NCBI RefSeq assembly: GCF_016461715.1
Contig: NZ_JAEMUI010000001.1
Location: 1-64,000 of the forward strand
Direction: 5' to 3'
Length of the DNA stretch: 64,000 nucleotides
Origin: Marinomonas spartinae
GTDB lineage: Bacteria > Pseudomonadota > Gammaproteobacteria > Pseudomonadales > Marinomonadaceae
The stretch's first letter is position 1. Each line of letters begins with the position of its first letter. The notes under the pieces are model-generated. The model ran no database searches and had not been told where the DNA came from. It worked only from the letters and a program-made list of their open reading frames with translations. Positions 56,109 to 64,000 of this stretch are shown piece after piece. A program made the translations under genes and the position numbers.

Positions 56109-57173
56109 ATGCACGATATCAATGAGCTGATAGAAAACGTTAGGCGTAACGAACAAATAGCCCTCAAATTTTTTGAGATTGAACGTTGTATTTTGTCTAT
56201 TGGGCGTTGTGATCAGTTTGTTTCTACTTTAACAAGAGAAGTGCAGAAACAGTTTAATGTCCCATATGTCTGGGTGAATTTAATCAATGAAGCGCCTTTA
56301 TCGCATTTAATGGAAGCGTTAGAAAAATCGCCGGATTTACGTGACCGCGTATTGTTTACGCGCCGACGTGCCATGATAGACATCATTAAAGCAAGTAGCC
56401 GAACGGTGTTAGTGAATGATGACTTATCTCAATGCGATGAAATTATTCCTTCTGTTTATCGGGATATCATTTCTTCTGTCGCTATTTCGCCGTTGACCAT
56501 TGATGGTGAATTGGTGGGTTTGTTTTGTCAGGCAGATTCAGATAGCTCTCGCTATGATGCTGCCACGAAAGATACGTTCTTGCTGGATCAGCTAGCGATC
56601 AAAATTTCCATTTGTTTAAGTAATGTAACGGCACGGGAGAAGTTAGAATATTTAGCTACTCGGGACCCGTTAACAGGCTTGTTGAATCGTCGGCAACTTG
56701 AGCTTATGCTGGACAGGGAATTTGCCCGTTCTCAACAGATGCGGCGTGATTTGACCGTGGTCTTTATTGATTGTGATGGCTTTAAGTCGATTAATGATAC
56801 TTTGGGACATAATTGTGGAGACGAGGTATTGGAGTATATCGCTAAGCGTCTGCTAAAATATGTTCACAAACAGGGATTGGCCTTTCGTTTTGCTGGCGAT
56901 GAATTTGTCTTTGTGACGCCCGGTAAGAGTTATGATGATGCGTTGCTCATCGCTGAATCTATTCATGATTATCTTCAATCTAATCCATTGAGGTATAAGT
57001 CTAATCATGTTCCTATCACGATCAGTTACGGCGGAGCGAGTGTCATGGAAGATAAGCCAACAAACTATAAACATCTGCTTAAAATTGCCGATGAGCGTCT
57101 TTACAACTATAAAAATAACCGCAAACGATCTGTACCGACAAAAGTATTCAAGTTCTTGAACCGAATGCGATGA
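56109..57173 (+). CDS. Diguanylate cyclase with N-terminal DUF484/GAF-like domain
   Basis: A 354-residue cytoplasmic protein. Residues of about 15-170 resemble a DUF484/GAF-type sensor (FFEIERCILSIGRCDQFVSTL, FNVPYVWVNLINEAP, DGELVGLFCQADSDSSRY). The GGDEF domain spans about 185-345: RDPLTGLLNRRQLELMLDREF, FIDCDGFKSINDTLGHNCGDEVL, and the active-site signature as AGDEF (FRFAGDEFVFV), a form compatible with activity. No RxxD inhibitory site precedes it, so product feedback may be absent. It should make cyclic di-GMP in response to an unknown ligand. The ATG follows AAGG. Confidence 0.92.
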   Translation: MHDINELIENVRRNEQIALKFFEIERCILSIGRCDQFVSTLTREVQKQFNVPYVWVNLINEAPLSHLMEALEKSPDLRDRVLFTRRRAMIDIIKASSRTVLVNDDLSQCDEIIPSVYRDIISSVAISPLTIDGELVGLFCQADSDSSRYDAATKDTFLLDQLAIKISICLSNVTAREKLEYLATRDPLTGLLNRRQLELMLDREFARSQQMRRDLTVVFIDCDGFKSINDTLGHNCGDEVLEYIAKRLLKYVHKQGLAFRFAGDEFVFVTPGKSYDDALLIAESIHDYLQSNPLRYKSNHVPITISYGGASVMEDKPTNYKHLLKIADERLYNYKNNRKRSVPTKVFKFLNRMR

Positions 57174-57175
57174 AA

Positions 57176-57190
57176 TGTAATTTTCTTACA
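57176..57190. promoter_or_regulatory. Probable HexR operator upstream of glk
   Basis: TGTAATTTTCTTACA is a near-perfect palindrome matching 14 of 15 positions of the HexR consensus TGTARTNNNAYTACA as I remember it. It lies about 85 bp upstream of glk and just after the stop of the cyclase gene. HexR, an RpiR-family regulator released by KDPG, controls glk, zwf, edd and eda genes in many gammaproteobacteria. Confidence 0.65.
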
Positions 57191-57275
57191 TTACATCCTC
57201 GAAAATTTTTAAGATGAGTATTTTTTGAGGGTGTTTTGTTGTAAACTTTCAGAAAAAATTAAATAGAGTCCCATT

Positions 57276-58250
57276 ATGTCTCATGCTTTGATTGCTGATT
57301 TAGGCGGAACGAATGCTCGGTTTGCATTAGTTCGTATACATGAATTCGACCCTCAAGAAGTCAGTGTGCTGTCTTGTAAGGACTATGAGAACTTTTTTGA
57401 TGCGGTTGCCGCTTATGTTGATAGTTGTAGCGTCGGCATAGAAAATATAAGTGCGGTGGTATTGGCTATTGCTGGACCGGTTAACCAACCTGTTATTCGT
57501 TTTTCCAACAATCCTTGGCAGTTTACTCGTCAAGAAGTTGAATCGTATTTTGGCGAAAACAAAGCGGTTGCTTTGTTAAATGACTTTGATGCTGTCGGTC
57601 AATGTTTAGAAATTTTAACCCCTAAAGACATGGTGGTCATTGGCGATAATGCTAAGGTTGATCCCAAAGGGGCTGCATGGGTTGTTGGTGCCGGGACTGG
57701 GCTTGGGGTAGCTTGTGTTGTGCCTCAGGATCATGGACCCAATATTGTGCTGCCCGGTGAGGGAGGGCATGTCGATTTAGCAACCTGCAACGAATTGGAA
57801 GACGATATTTTACGCTTTTTACGAAAAAGGCATAATCGAGTATCCGCAGAGCGGGTTCTTTCAGGTATGGGGCTTGAAAATATCTATGAAGCGATGGCTT
57901 TTCGAGAGGGAATTGAGCGTCGTTTGACTGCGCCTGAGATTGGTGACGCTTTGAAGTCGGGAACGGACCCCATTGCGGAAGCTGCTCTTGAACAGTTCTT
58001 TGTTTTTCTGGGACGAGTGATCGGCGATTTAGTTTTATCGGTTGAATCTCGGGGTGGGGTATATATTGCTGGCGGCATTGTTCCTCGTTATCTAAATGAA
58101 ATTCAAAAAAGTGGCTTTCGAAAAGCGATGCAGGAGAAAGGTCGTATGAAAGATTTTGTTGCCCCCATTGCCACTTTCGTTGTGATGTCTGAATACCCAG
58201 GGCTGATGGGGTGTGCTTGTTATGCCTCTCATCTTTTATCGAAAGCCTAA
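57276..58250 (+). CDS. glk: Glucokinase
   Basis: A 324-residue ROK-unrelated bacterial glucokinase that phosphorylates glucose with ATP. It starts SHALIADLGGTNARFALVRI, the first phosphate motif. Then come the sugar-binding LLNDFDAVGQC, the second phosphate motif VVGAGTGLGVACVVP, GEGGHVDL, and the C-terminal adenosine motif GGVYIAGGIVPRYL. Length is close to E. coli Glk. It opens the glk-zwf-eda group; zwf begins 20 nt after its stop. A HexR-like operator upstream suggests induction by sugar catabolism. Confidence 0.95.
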   Translation: MSHALIADLGGTNARFALVRIHEFDPQEVSVLSCKDYENFFDAVAAYVDSCSVGIENISAVVLAIAGPVNQPVIRFSNNPWQFTRQEVESYFGENKAVALLNDFDAVGQCLEILTPKDMVVIGDNAKVDPKGAAWVVGAGTGLGVACVVPQDHGPNIVLPGEGGHVDLATCNELEDDILRFLRKRHNRVSAERVLSGMGLENIYEAMAFREGIERRLTAPEIGDALKSGTDPIAEAALEQFFVFLGRVIGDLVLSVESRGGVYIAGGIVPRYLNEIQKSGFRKAMQEKGRMKDFVAPIATFVVMSEYPGLMGCACYASHLLSKA

Positions 58251-58270
58251 AACAGTTGGAGAAAGAATCT

Positions 58271-59746
58271 ATGAAGGCCAGTTTAAAAGCCTGTGATGTC
58301 GTTATTTTTGGTGGTGGTGGTGATCTTGCTATGCGTAAGCTGTTGCCAGCCCTTTACCATTTAGAAATGGATGGTTTACTCGCTTCGACCACTCGAATTA
58401 TCGGCGCTTCTCGACGTGATATGAGTGCTCAAGATTATCAAGAAAAAGTACGTGGTGCGCTGGATGAGTTTGTCCCTTCAAGCGTTGGTGATGAGAAAAC
58501 ATGGCCACGTTTTAAAGATCGTCTGAGTTATGTGTCCGTTGACGCTCAGCAAGAATCTGACTTCTCCCGCTTTACCGATCACGAAATTGGTGGTGATAAC
58601 CGAGATGTGGTTTTCTATCTTGCCACCTCACCAGATCTGTTTGGTTCTATCTGCTCTTCCCTAGCCACTCATGGTTTAAATAAAGAACGTATGCGTGTCG
58701 TGTTGGAAAAACCGCTAGGTCGTGATTTGGCGTCATCCCGTGCGATCAACGATGAAGTGATGCAAAATTTTGCTGAGTCGCAAGTTTTCCGAATTGACCA
58801 TTACCTTGGTAAAGAAACCGTTCAGAACTTATTGGCGATTCGCTTTGGTAACACCTTGTTTGAACCTTTATGGGACAGTGCTCACATTGATAATGTGCAA
58901 ATTACTGTCTCGGAAACCGTTGGTGTAGAAGGACGCTGGGGATACTACGATAAAGCGGGAGCCATGCGTGATATGGTACAAAACCATATCGTCCAATTGC
59001 TGTGTTTGGTCGCAATGGAGCCTCCAGGACGTATGGATGCGGATTCGGTACGAGATGAAAAAATCAAAGTATTGAAAGCCCTGCGTCCGATTGTTGGTGC
59101 CAATGCCTACACTAAAACGGTGCGTGGTCAATATGCTAAAGGCATGATCAAGGGGAAAGAGGTACCTGGTTATTTCGATGAAGAGGGAAGTAATCCTGAG
59201 TCGCGTACGGAAACCTTTGTAGCATTGCGTGCAGACATTGATAACTGGCGTTGGGCGGGTGTACCGTTTTATCTAAGAACGGGCAAACGTCTAGGGCAGC
59301 GTTATTCTGAAATTGTTATTCAGTATAAGTCTGTGCCTCACAGTATTTTCAGTGACGAAAGTAATCGTCAGCTACAGCGTAATCAGCTTGTTATTCGCTT
59401 GCAGCCGGAAGAAAAAATTTCGCTAACGGTAATGAACAAAGTGCCTGGTGCAAGCGAGGGGATGAATCTTCAGCCTGTTGATCTTAACCTGAGTCTGACG
59501 GAGGCTTTCCACAATAAGCGTAGTCCTGAAGCCTATGAGCGTTTGTTGCTGGATGTAATGCGTAATGATGCGACCTTGTTTATGCGCTATGACGAAGTAG
59601 AAGCGGCATGGAAATGGGTTGACGGCATTATGGCGGCATGGAACCAAACCAGTGAACGTCCTAAAGAATATGCTTCTGGCTCATGGGGCCCTGCGGCGTC
59701 TATGGCGTTGCCAATCAAAGATGGCCGTAACTGGCACGACTACTAG
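58271..59746 (+). CDS. zwf: Glucose-6-phosphate 1-dehydrogenase
   Basis: About 491 residues. Oxidises glucose-6-phosphate to 6-phosphogluconolactone with NAD(P)+. The dinucleotide motif is VVIFGGGGDLAMRKLLPALYHL, the active-site signature RIDHYLGKETVQNLLAIRFGN (catalytic His and substrate Lys), and FYLRTGKRL in the C-terminal domain. The longest frame starts inside glk; I use the ATG at 58271 with GGAG 8 nt upstream and a family-like N-terminus. eda follows after 30 nt. No pgl or edd gene is present in the group, so the middle steps of the pathway are encoded elsewhere. Confidence 0.96.
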   Translation: MKASLKACDVVIFGGGGDLAMRKLLPALYHLEMDGLLASTTRIIGASRRDMSAQDYQEKVRGALDEFVPSSVGDEKTWPRFKDRLSYVSVDAQQESDFSRFTDHEIGGDNRDVVFYLATSPDLFGSICSSLATHGLNKERMRVVLEKPLGRDLASSRAINDEVMQNFAESQVFRIDHYLGKETVQNLLAIRFGNTLFEPLWDSAHIDNVQITVSETVGVEGRWGYYDKAGAMRDMVQNHIVQLLCLVAMEPPGRMDADSVRDEKIKVLKALRPIVGANAYTKTVRGQYAKGMIKGKEVPGYFDEEGSNPESRTETFVALRADIDNWRWAGVPFYLRTGKRLGQRYSEIVIQYKSVPHSIFSDESNRQLQRNQLVIRLQPEEKISLTVMNKVPGASEGMNLQPVDLNLSLTEAFHNKRSPEAYERLLLDVMRNDATLFMRYDEVEAAWKWVDGIMAAWNQTSERPKEYASGSWGPAASMALPIKDGRNWHDY

Positions 59747-59776
59747 CCCTTAAGGTCTTAATAAAAGGAAAATAAC

Positions 59777-60406
59777 ATGACGGTTTCTTATACTGCAGAG
59801 CAAGTGATGACAGCGACCCCGGTGGTGCCTGTTATTGTCGTGGACGATGTGGCACAAGCGGTTGCTTTAGGTAAAGCGTTGGTCGCCGGTGGCGTACCTG
59901 TATTGGAAGTGACCATGCGAACATCTGCTGCATTGGCAGCTATAACAGCCCTTCGCAAAGAAGTGCCTGAAGCGATCGTTGGCGCGGGTACGGTCTGTTC
60001 TCGTGAGCAATATGTTCAGGCGGTAGAGGCTGGCTCTCAATTTATTATCAGCCCTGGTTTGACGCCTGACCTATTAAAGGTCGGTAAAGAATATGATATT
60101 CCTTATTTGCCTGCTGTCGCGACTATTTCAGATATTCTGCTAGGCATTGAATATGGCTACGACCGCTTTAAATTTTTCCCAGCCGAAGTGAACGGTGGGG
60201 TAAAAGCATTGAAAGCATTTGGTGGTCCTCTGCCGCATATCAAGTTTTGCCCAACGGGCGGAATCAGCGCTGGTAATTTCCGAGAATATTTAGATCTGCC
60301 GAATGTGCTTTGTGTTGGTGGTTCTTGGATCGTACCTACTGACTTAGTCAAAGCAGGTAAATGGGATGAGATTACAGCATTAGCACAATCTGTCGTCAGC
60401 CAGTAA
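59777..60406 (+). CDS. eda: KDPG/KHG aldolase
   Basis: A 209-residue class I aldolase that splits 2-keto-3-deoxy-6-phosphogluconate to pyruvate and glyceraldehyde-3-phosphate, the last step of the Entner-Doudoroff route. The catalytic Glu is in VLEVTMRTSAAL, the Schiff-base Lys in YDRFKFFPAEVNGG, and the phosphate-binding segments are GAGTVCSREQY and CPTGGISAGNF. It follows zwf closely and ends at a strong hairpin. Shared control by HexR is likely. Confidence 0.96.
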   Translation: MTVSYTAEQVMTATPVVPVIVVDDVAQAVALGKALVAGGVPVLEVTMRTSAALAAITALRKEVPEAIVGAGTVCSREQYVQAVEAGSQFIISPGLTPDLLKVGKEYDIPYLPAVATISDILLGIEYGYDRFKFFPAEVNGGVKALKAFGGPLPHIKFCPTGGISAGNFREYLDLPNVLCVGGSWIVPTDLVKAGKWDEITALAQSVVSQ

Positions 60407-60475
60407 GTATTGTTGATGTTATCAGTTTTGTTTTTATTTACGTCAACGTGTTTGAGGACAGGACAACAGAGAATG

Positions 60476-60506
60476 AAAAGGGAGGACTGATGCGTCCTCC
60501 CTTTTT
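60476..60506. terminator. Bidirectional terminator between eda and phoH
   Basis: AAAAGGGAGGA and TCCTCCCTTTT form a perfect 11-bp stem over 8 nt, with T runs on both strands. It serves eda on plus and the PhoH gene on minus. Confidence 0.9.
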
Positions 60507-60508
60507 TA

Positions 60509-61936
60509 TTACAGGTTTTCTTCCGCGAATTCCGCTAAGCGGCTTCGTTCTATACCATTGACGTGCATAATACTGGCGTATTTGAATGACTTGGTTTTCT
60601 CGACTAAGTAGGTTAGACCTGAGGTGAGAGGTGTGATGTATTTGTTGTCGATTTGGGCCAAGTTGCCTAGCACAATGATTTTAGAGTTGCTACCTACCCG
60701 TGTGACAATGGATTTAAGTTGAAACTGAGTCAGCCCCTGTGCTTCATCAATAATGATTAGAGCGTTATTAAACGAGCGACCCCGCATAAAGTTTAATGAT
60801 TTAAATTGGATGTTGGCCTTTTGTTTGACATAGTCAATGCTGCTAAAGGCGTGCTCATCCGCTCCATGAAGGATCTCTAGATTATCGTCGAAAGCGGCAA
60901 GCCAAGGTGCCATTTTCTCTTCTTCTGTCCCTGGTAGAAAGCCAATATCTTCTGCCATTGGAGGGGTGGAGCGTGCCACAATGATCTTATTAAAACGTTT
61001 TTCTTCCATGGTAACTTGTAAGCCATAGGCCAGTGCGAGTAGGGTTTTTCCTGATCCCGCGGGTCCTGTCATGACCATTAAATCAGAGTTATCATGACGT
61101 AATAGATAAAACGCCATGGCTTGCTCCAAGTTTCTTGGGCTAATGCCCCAGAAGCTTTGATTCATTAGGTTTTGTTTATTGATATCGAGAAGGTAGATAT
61201 ATTCTTTGTCTATATTGACGACGAAACCGACAAAGTCCTCTTGATCAATGATAAACATATTGAAATACAGGGTCGGCAAATCGGATTTTTTGATGACGTG
61301 TACAGTGTGGCGGCCATGGGCTTCGGTTTTGACACTGCCGACTTTCGACCAAATACTGTTTTCCACTTCAATGTAACCTTTGCTCATCAGGTCAACATCG
61401 TCTAATACCTTGTCCTTACGATAATCCTCTACACGTTCTAAGCCTGAGCCTTTGGCTTTGATTCGCATATTGATGTCTTTGGTCACTAAACACACGTCGG
61501 CCCGTGGGTTGGTGGCTTGAAGGCTTAGAGCAACATTAATAATTCGATTGTCGTTTGCATGATCGTGGTTGCCGTTTAAAAATGGAACATTGTCTAGACT
61601 GGTAATTTGTTGGTCCGGGTAGATGGCCAGCGAACCTTCTACATAGGATTTTGGTGTATTGTCTGTGTTGTTGTCTGGTTCATGGTCGCTATGAATACTG
61701 GTGCGAATTTGCACGCCGCTTTGTAACTTTTTGGGCGTAGCGTCACCGACAATTTTATCAATGGTGTTAATGGCTAAACGTGCCTCGCGACTAACGTCTT
61801 TGTCGCGGCGATCTTTTATTACATCCAGCTCTTCTAATACGGTCATGGGGATGACTACTTTGTGTTCAGCAAAAGCGTAGATGGCTAACGGGTCGTGTAG
61901 TAAGACATTGGTGTCTAGAACATAAATTTTTTCCAT
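60509..61936 (-). CDS. PIN-PhoH family ATPase/RNase
   Basis: A 475-residue fusion. The N-terminal PIN nuclease domain (about 1-135) has acidic metal-binding residues in VLDTNVLLHDP, LEELDVIKDR and, later, DVCLVTKDINMR. The C-terminal PhoH P-loop domain has Walker A MTGPAGSGKTLLALA and Walker B NALIIDEAQGLTQFQLK, with ILGNLAQIDNKY downstream. This PhoH2-like layout is thought to couple RNA unwinding to cleavage; the cellular target is unknown. The ATG at 61936 has GGAG upstream (AAAGGAGTAATGCTGT). It is convergent with eda and shares its terminator. Confidence 0.93.
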   Translation of the reverse strand: MEKIYVLDTNVLLHDPLAIYAFAEHKVVIPMTVLEELDVIKDRRDKDVSREARLAINTIDKIVGDATPKKLQSGVQIRTSIHSDHEPDNNTDNTPKSYVEGSLAIYPDQQITSLDNVPFLNGNHDHANDNRIINVALSLQATNPRADVCLVTKDINMRIKAKGSGLERVEDYRKDKVLDDVDLMSKGYIEVENSIWSKVGSVKTEAHGRHTVHVIKKSDLPTLYFNMFIIDQEDFVGFVVNIDKEYIYLLDINKQNLMNQSFWGISPRNLEQAMAFYLLRHDNSDLMVMTGPAGSGKTLLALAYGLQVTMEEKRFNKIIVARSTPPMAEDIGFLPGTEEEKMAPWLAAFDDNLEILHGADEHAFSSIDYVKQKANIQFKSLNFMRGRSFNNALIIIDEAQGLTQFQLKSIVTRVGSNSKIIVLGNLAQIDNKYITPLTSGLTYLVEKTKSFKYASIMHVNGIERSRLAEFAEENL

Positions 61937-62337
61937 ACAGCATTACTCCTTTGGGACGCAAAAAGCGTCTTGTTTGAGGTGTGGATTGATTTGAAAAAAA
62001 GATTGCTGACCGAGTTGTTTAAAAGGGGTTTTTGGGTAAAACAAGTAGGAGATGTTAGAAAAGTAAACATCCGGTAAAAGCGATGAACGTATTTCATTGC
62101 GAAAAGCGTTCAGATAATGGTCGTGTTTTTGCTCACGAAGTTTTTTTGGCAAACTGAATCTCACTGTCTTTTGTTCGATTGTAGTTTGAGTGTATGACAG
62201 TTTTGTTGATTATGCTGCGTTTTTTTTAGAAATCTGAGGGCTTAATAAGATTAATGCACTATGAGAACAAGAGAAGAGATATAAAAAAAGCCGTTGCATA
62301 ACAACGGCTTTTAAAAACACATCACTAAAAGACTGTA
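61937..62337. other. Intergenic region between rpoD and the PhoH gene
   Basis: About 400 bases. It holds the rpoD terminator at its right end and an uninterrupted minus-strand frame of 73 codons (61943-62164, GTG start, ending KQDAFCVPKE) whose stop lies inside the PhoH ribosome-binding region. I cannot show that this frame is a gene. Promoter for the PhoH gene should also lie here. Confidence 0.4.
62286..62312 (-). terminator. Rho-independent terminator of rpoD
   Basis: AAAAGCCGTTG and CAACGGCTTTT form a perfect 11-bp stem with a 5-nt loop; on the minus strand it runs into seven T. Confidence 0.9.
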
Positions 62338-64000
62338 TCAGTCGTCTAAGAAGCTTCTCAGGTGTTCTGAGCGGCTTGGGTGACGCAGTTTACGTAATGC
62401 TTTAGCTTCGATTTGACGAATACGTTCACGGGTAACATCAAACTGCTTGCCCACTTCTTCAAGAGTGTGATCAGTATTCATATCAATGCCGAAACGCATG
62501 CGAAGAACTTTGGCTTCACGGGCAGTTAAACCAGCCAGCACCATGGTGGTGGATTCACGCAGACCTTCAATAGTTGCTGTGTCAATGGGAGACTCAGCAC
62601 CATCGTCTTCAATAAAGTCACCTAGATGTGAATCTTCATCGTCACCGATCGGTGTTTCCATTGAAATCGGCTCTTTAGCGATTTTCAAGACTTTGCGAAT
62701 CTTGTCCTCAGGCATATCCATGCGAGCAGCCAATTCTTCTGGTGTTGCTTCGCGTCCCATCTCCTGAAGCATCTGACGAGAGATGCGATTCAGTTTGTTA
62801 ATGGTTTCGATCATGTGCACAGGGATACGAATCGTACGAGCCTGATCCGCAATGGAGCGAGTGATAGCCTGACGGATCCACCATGTTGCGTAAGTCGAGA
62901 ATTTATAACCTCGGCGATATTCGAATTTATCGACGGCTTTCATCAAACCAATGTTACCTTCTTGGATAAGATCCAAAAATTGTAGGCCACGGTTTGTGTA
63001 TTTCTTCGCAATGGAAATAACCAATCGCAAGTTGGCTTCAACCATTTCTTTTTTCGCGCGACGAGCACGCGTTTCACCAATGGAAATACGACGGTTGATT
63101 TCTTTTAACTCGGCGATGCTAAGCCCTGTTTCTTTCGCTACGGCTCTTAGTTTACGCTGGCTGCGCATAAACTCAGCTTCGTTTTCTTCAAGACCAGGTG
63201 CATAGTTGGCGCCTGAAGAAATCTGCTCTTTTAACCAATCAGGATTGGTTTCATTGCTAGGGAAGCGTTTCAAAAACTCTGTGCGTGGCATGCCAGCTTT
63301 GCGGACACACACTTGCATAATCAAACGTTCTTGCTCACGTACTTTGTCCATACGTGAACGAACACGGTCAATAAGATCATCAAAGATCTTAGGTACCAGT
63401 TTGATAGGGGCAAAACTAATGCTGAGCTCTTCTTGTTTGCTTTGAACATCAGGATCTTGGCGATCGCGTGTTTTCAGTAACTCTTTAAGCTCATTATAGA
63501 TGCGGGTAATGTCATTGAAACGAAGTGCTGTTTCTTCTGGATCAGGGCCGCTATCCGTTTCTTCTTCTGAAGAGGCATCGGTATCGTCGTCATCTTCATC
63601 GGATTCTGTATCGATGGTATCGTCCTCGGCAGGAATCTCATCCGGAACGTCATCAAAGACAGGTTCTTCACCATCGCCATCGATGAACCCACTAAATATA
63701 TCGCTTAGACGACCTTCTTCTTCTTTCACCTTGGTGTAGGCATCAAGAAGAACATCGACCGCGCCTGGGAAGTAGGAAATAGCCGCCATGACTTCTCGCG
63801 TACCTTCTTCGATACGCTTAGCTATGGCGATTTCGCCTGCTCGAGTCAAAAGTTCAACGGTACCCATTTCCCGCATGTACATACGAACCGGATCAGTGGT
63901 TCGAGTGATGTCGCCTTCTACTGCGGCAAGAGCAGCAGCGGCCTCTTCGGCAGCGGCTTCATCGGTTGAATCGCCTTCTTCCATAAGAAGACTGTCTTTA
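62338..64000 (-). CDS. rpoD: RNA polymerase sigma factor RpoD (sigma-70), 5' end cut by window edge
   Basis: The primary sigma factor. About 553 C-terminal residues are present; the frame is open through the right edge, so roughly 70-80 N-terminal residues (region 1.1) are missing and the ATG at 63984 is internal. Region 1.2 is [22 protein letters not shown] non-conserved region follows with an unusually acidic Asp/Glu/Ser/Thr stretch (about 63540-63690). Region 2 has [34 protein letters not shown] and [15 protein letters not shown]; region 3 EEVGKQ-preceding helices; and region 4 the helix-turn-helix [20 protein letters not shown]. Confidence 0.97.
   Translation of the reverse strand, partial: KDSLLMEEGDSTDEAAAEEAAAALAAVEGDITRTTDPVRMYMREMGTVELLTRAGEIAIAKRIEEGTREVMAAISYFPGAVDVLLDAYTKVKEEEGRLSDIFSGFIDGDGEEPVFDDVPDEIPAEDDTIDTESDEDDDDTDASSEEETDSGPDPEETALRFNDITRIYNELKELLKTRDRQDPDVQSKQEELSISFAPIKLVPKIFDDLIDRVRSRMDKVREQERLIMQVCVRKAGMPRTEFLKRFPSNETNPDWLKEQISSGANYAPGLEENEAEFMRSQRKLRAVAKETGLSIAELKEINRRISIGETRARRAKKEMVEANLRLVISIAKKYTNRGLQFLDLIQEGNIGLMKAVDKFEYRRGYKFSTYATWWIRQAITRSIADQARTIRIPVHMIETINKLNRISRQMLQEMGREATPEELAARMDMPEDKIRKVLKIAKEPISMETPIGDDEDSHLGDFIEDDGAESPIDTATIEGLRESTTMVLAGLTAREAKVLRMRFGIDMNTDHTLEEVGKQFDVTRERIRQIEAKALRKLRHPSRSEHLRSFLDD

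Noticed and set aside
58211-58270. 20-residue N-terminal extension of Zwf inside glk
   Set aside because: ATG 58271 has a good ribosome-binding site and matches the family N-terminus; the extension is antisense-free but unlike any Zwf.

Overview
The window reads as chromosomal DNA of a marine gammaproteobacterium, most like Marinomonas or another member of the Oceanospirillales. This is inferred from protein character and gene order, not from a database search. The order ftsH-folP-glmM-tpiA-secG-tRNA-Leu(GAG)-tRNA-fMet-rimP-nusA-infB-rbfA-truB-rpsO-pnp is a classic gammaproteobacterial housekeeping block. Base composition is moderate and even. I saw no insertion sequences, prophage, CRISPR array or clear island border. 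Two genes are cut by the window edges: a chemoreceptor on the left and rpoD on the right.

Layout. 1-3.0 kb: C-terminal part of a methyl-accepting chemotaxis protein, then a minus-strand group of pentapeptide-repeat protein, NIPSNAP protein and HxpB-like phosphatase. 3.0-7.6 kb: a transporter-like/hybrid histidine kinase fusion and its LuxR-type response regulator, with overlapping reading frames. 7.8-9.3 kb: an RhlE-type helicase. 9.4-18.7 kb: a tightly packed five-gene minus-strand operon of two circularly permuted ATP-grasp proteins, two alpha-E domains (one fused to an ATP-grasp) and two transglutaminase-like proteins. It looks like a peptide-ligase/peptidase system whose product is unknown, and it is the most interesting block here. 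19-23 kb: an FAD aromatic-ring-type hydroxylase, an NhaC-family antiporter and a DMT permease. 23-28 kb: a TetR repressor divergent from an RND efflux adaptor/pump pair, with a perfect 22-bp operator inside the repressor promoter. 28.3-30.3 kb: prfC and erpA, the latter behind a promoter that matches an IscR type 1 site. 30.3-36.5 kb: a BaeSR/AdeRS-like two-component system divergent from a second RND adaptor/pump pair. 36.6-38 kb: an unrecognised protein and YhbY.

38-53.2 kb: the housekeeping block of rRNA methylation, membrane proteolysis, folate and amino-sugar synthesis, glycolysis, secretion, two tRNAs, and transcription, translation and RNA decay. 53.3-57.2 kb: an LPP20-type lipoprotein, a YciA-like thioesterase, a DUF3080-like lipoprotein, a small unknown protein and a diguanylate cyclase. 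57.3-60.4 kb: glk-zwf-eda, the two ends of the Entner-Doudoroff route, behind a near-consensus HexR site. 60.5-64 kb: a PIN-PhoH ATPase and rpoD.

Several starts were moved from the longest reading frame because of ribosome-binding sites, ATGA overlaps or family N-termini: the sensor fusion, small transglutaminase, alpha-E, monooxygenase, TetR, BaeS-like kinase, ftsH, rimP, rpsO and zwf. These are explained in the entries.
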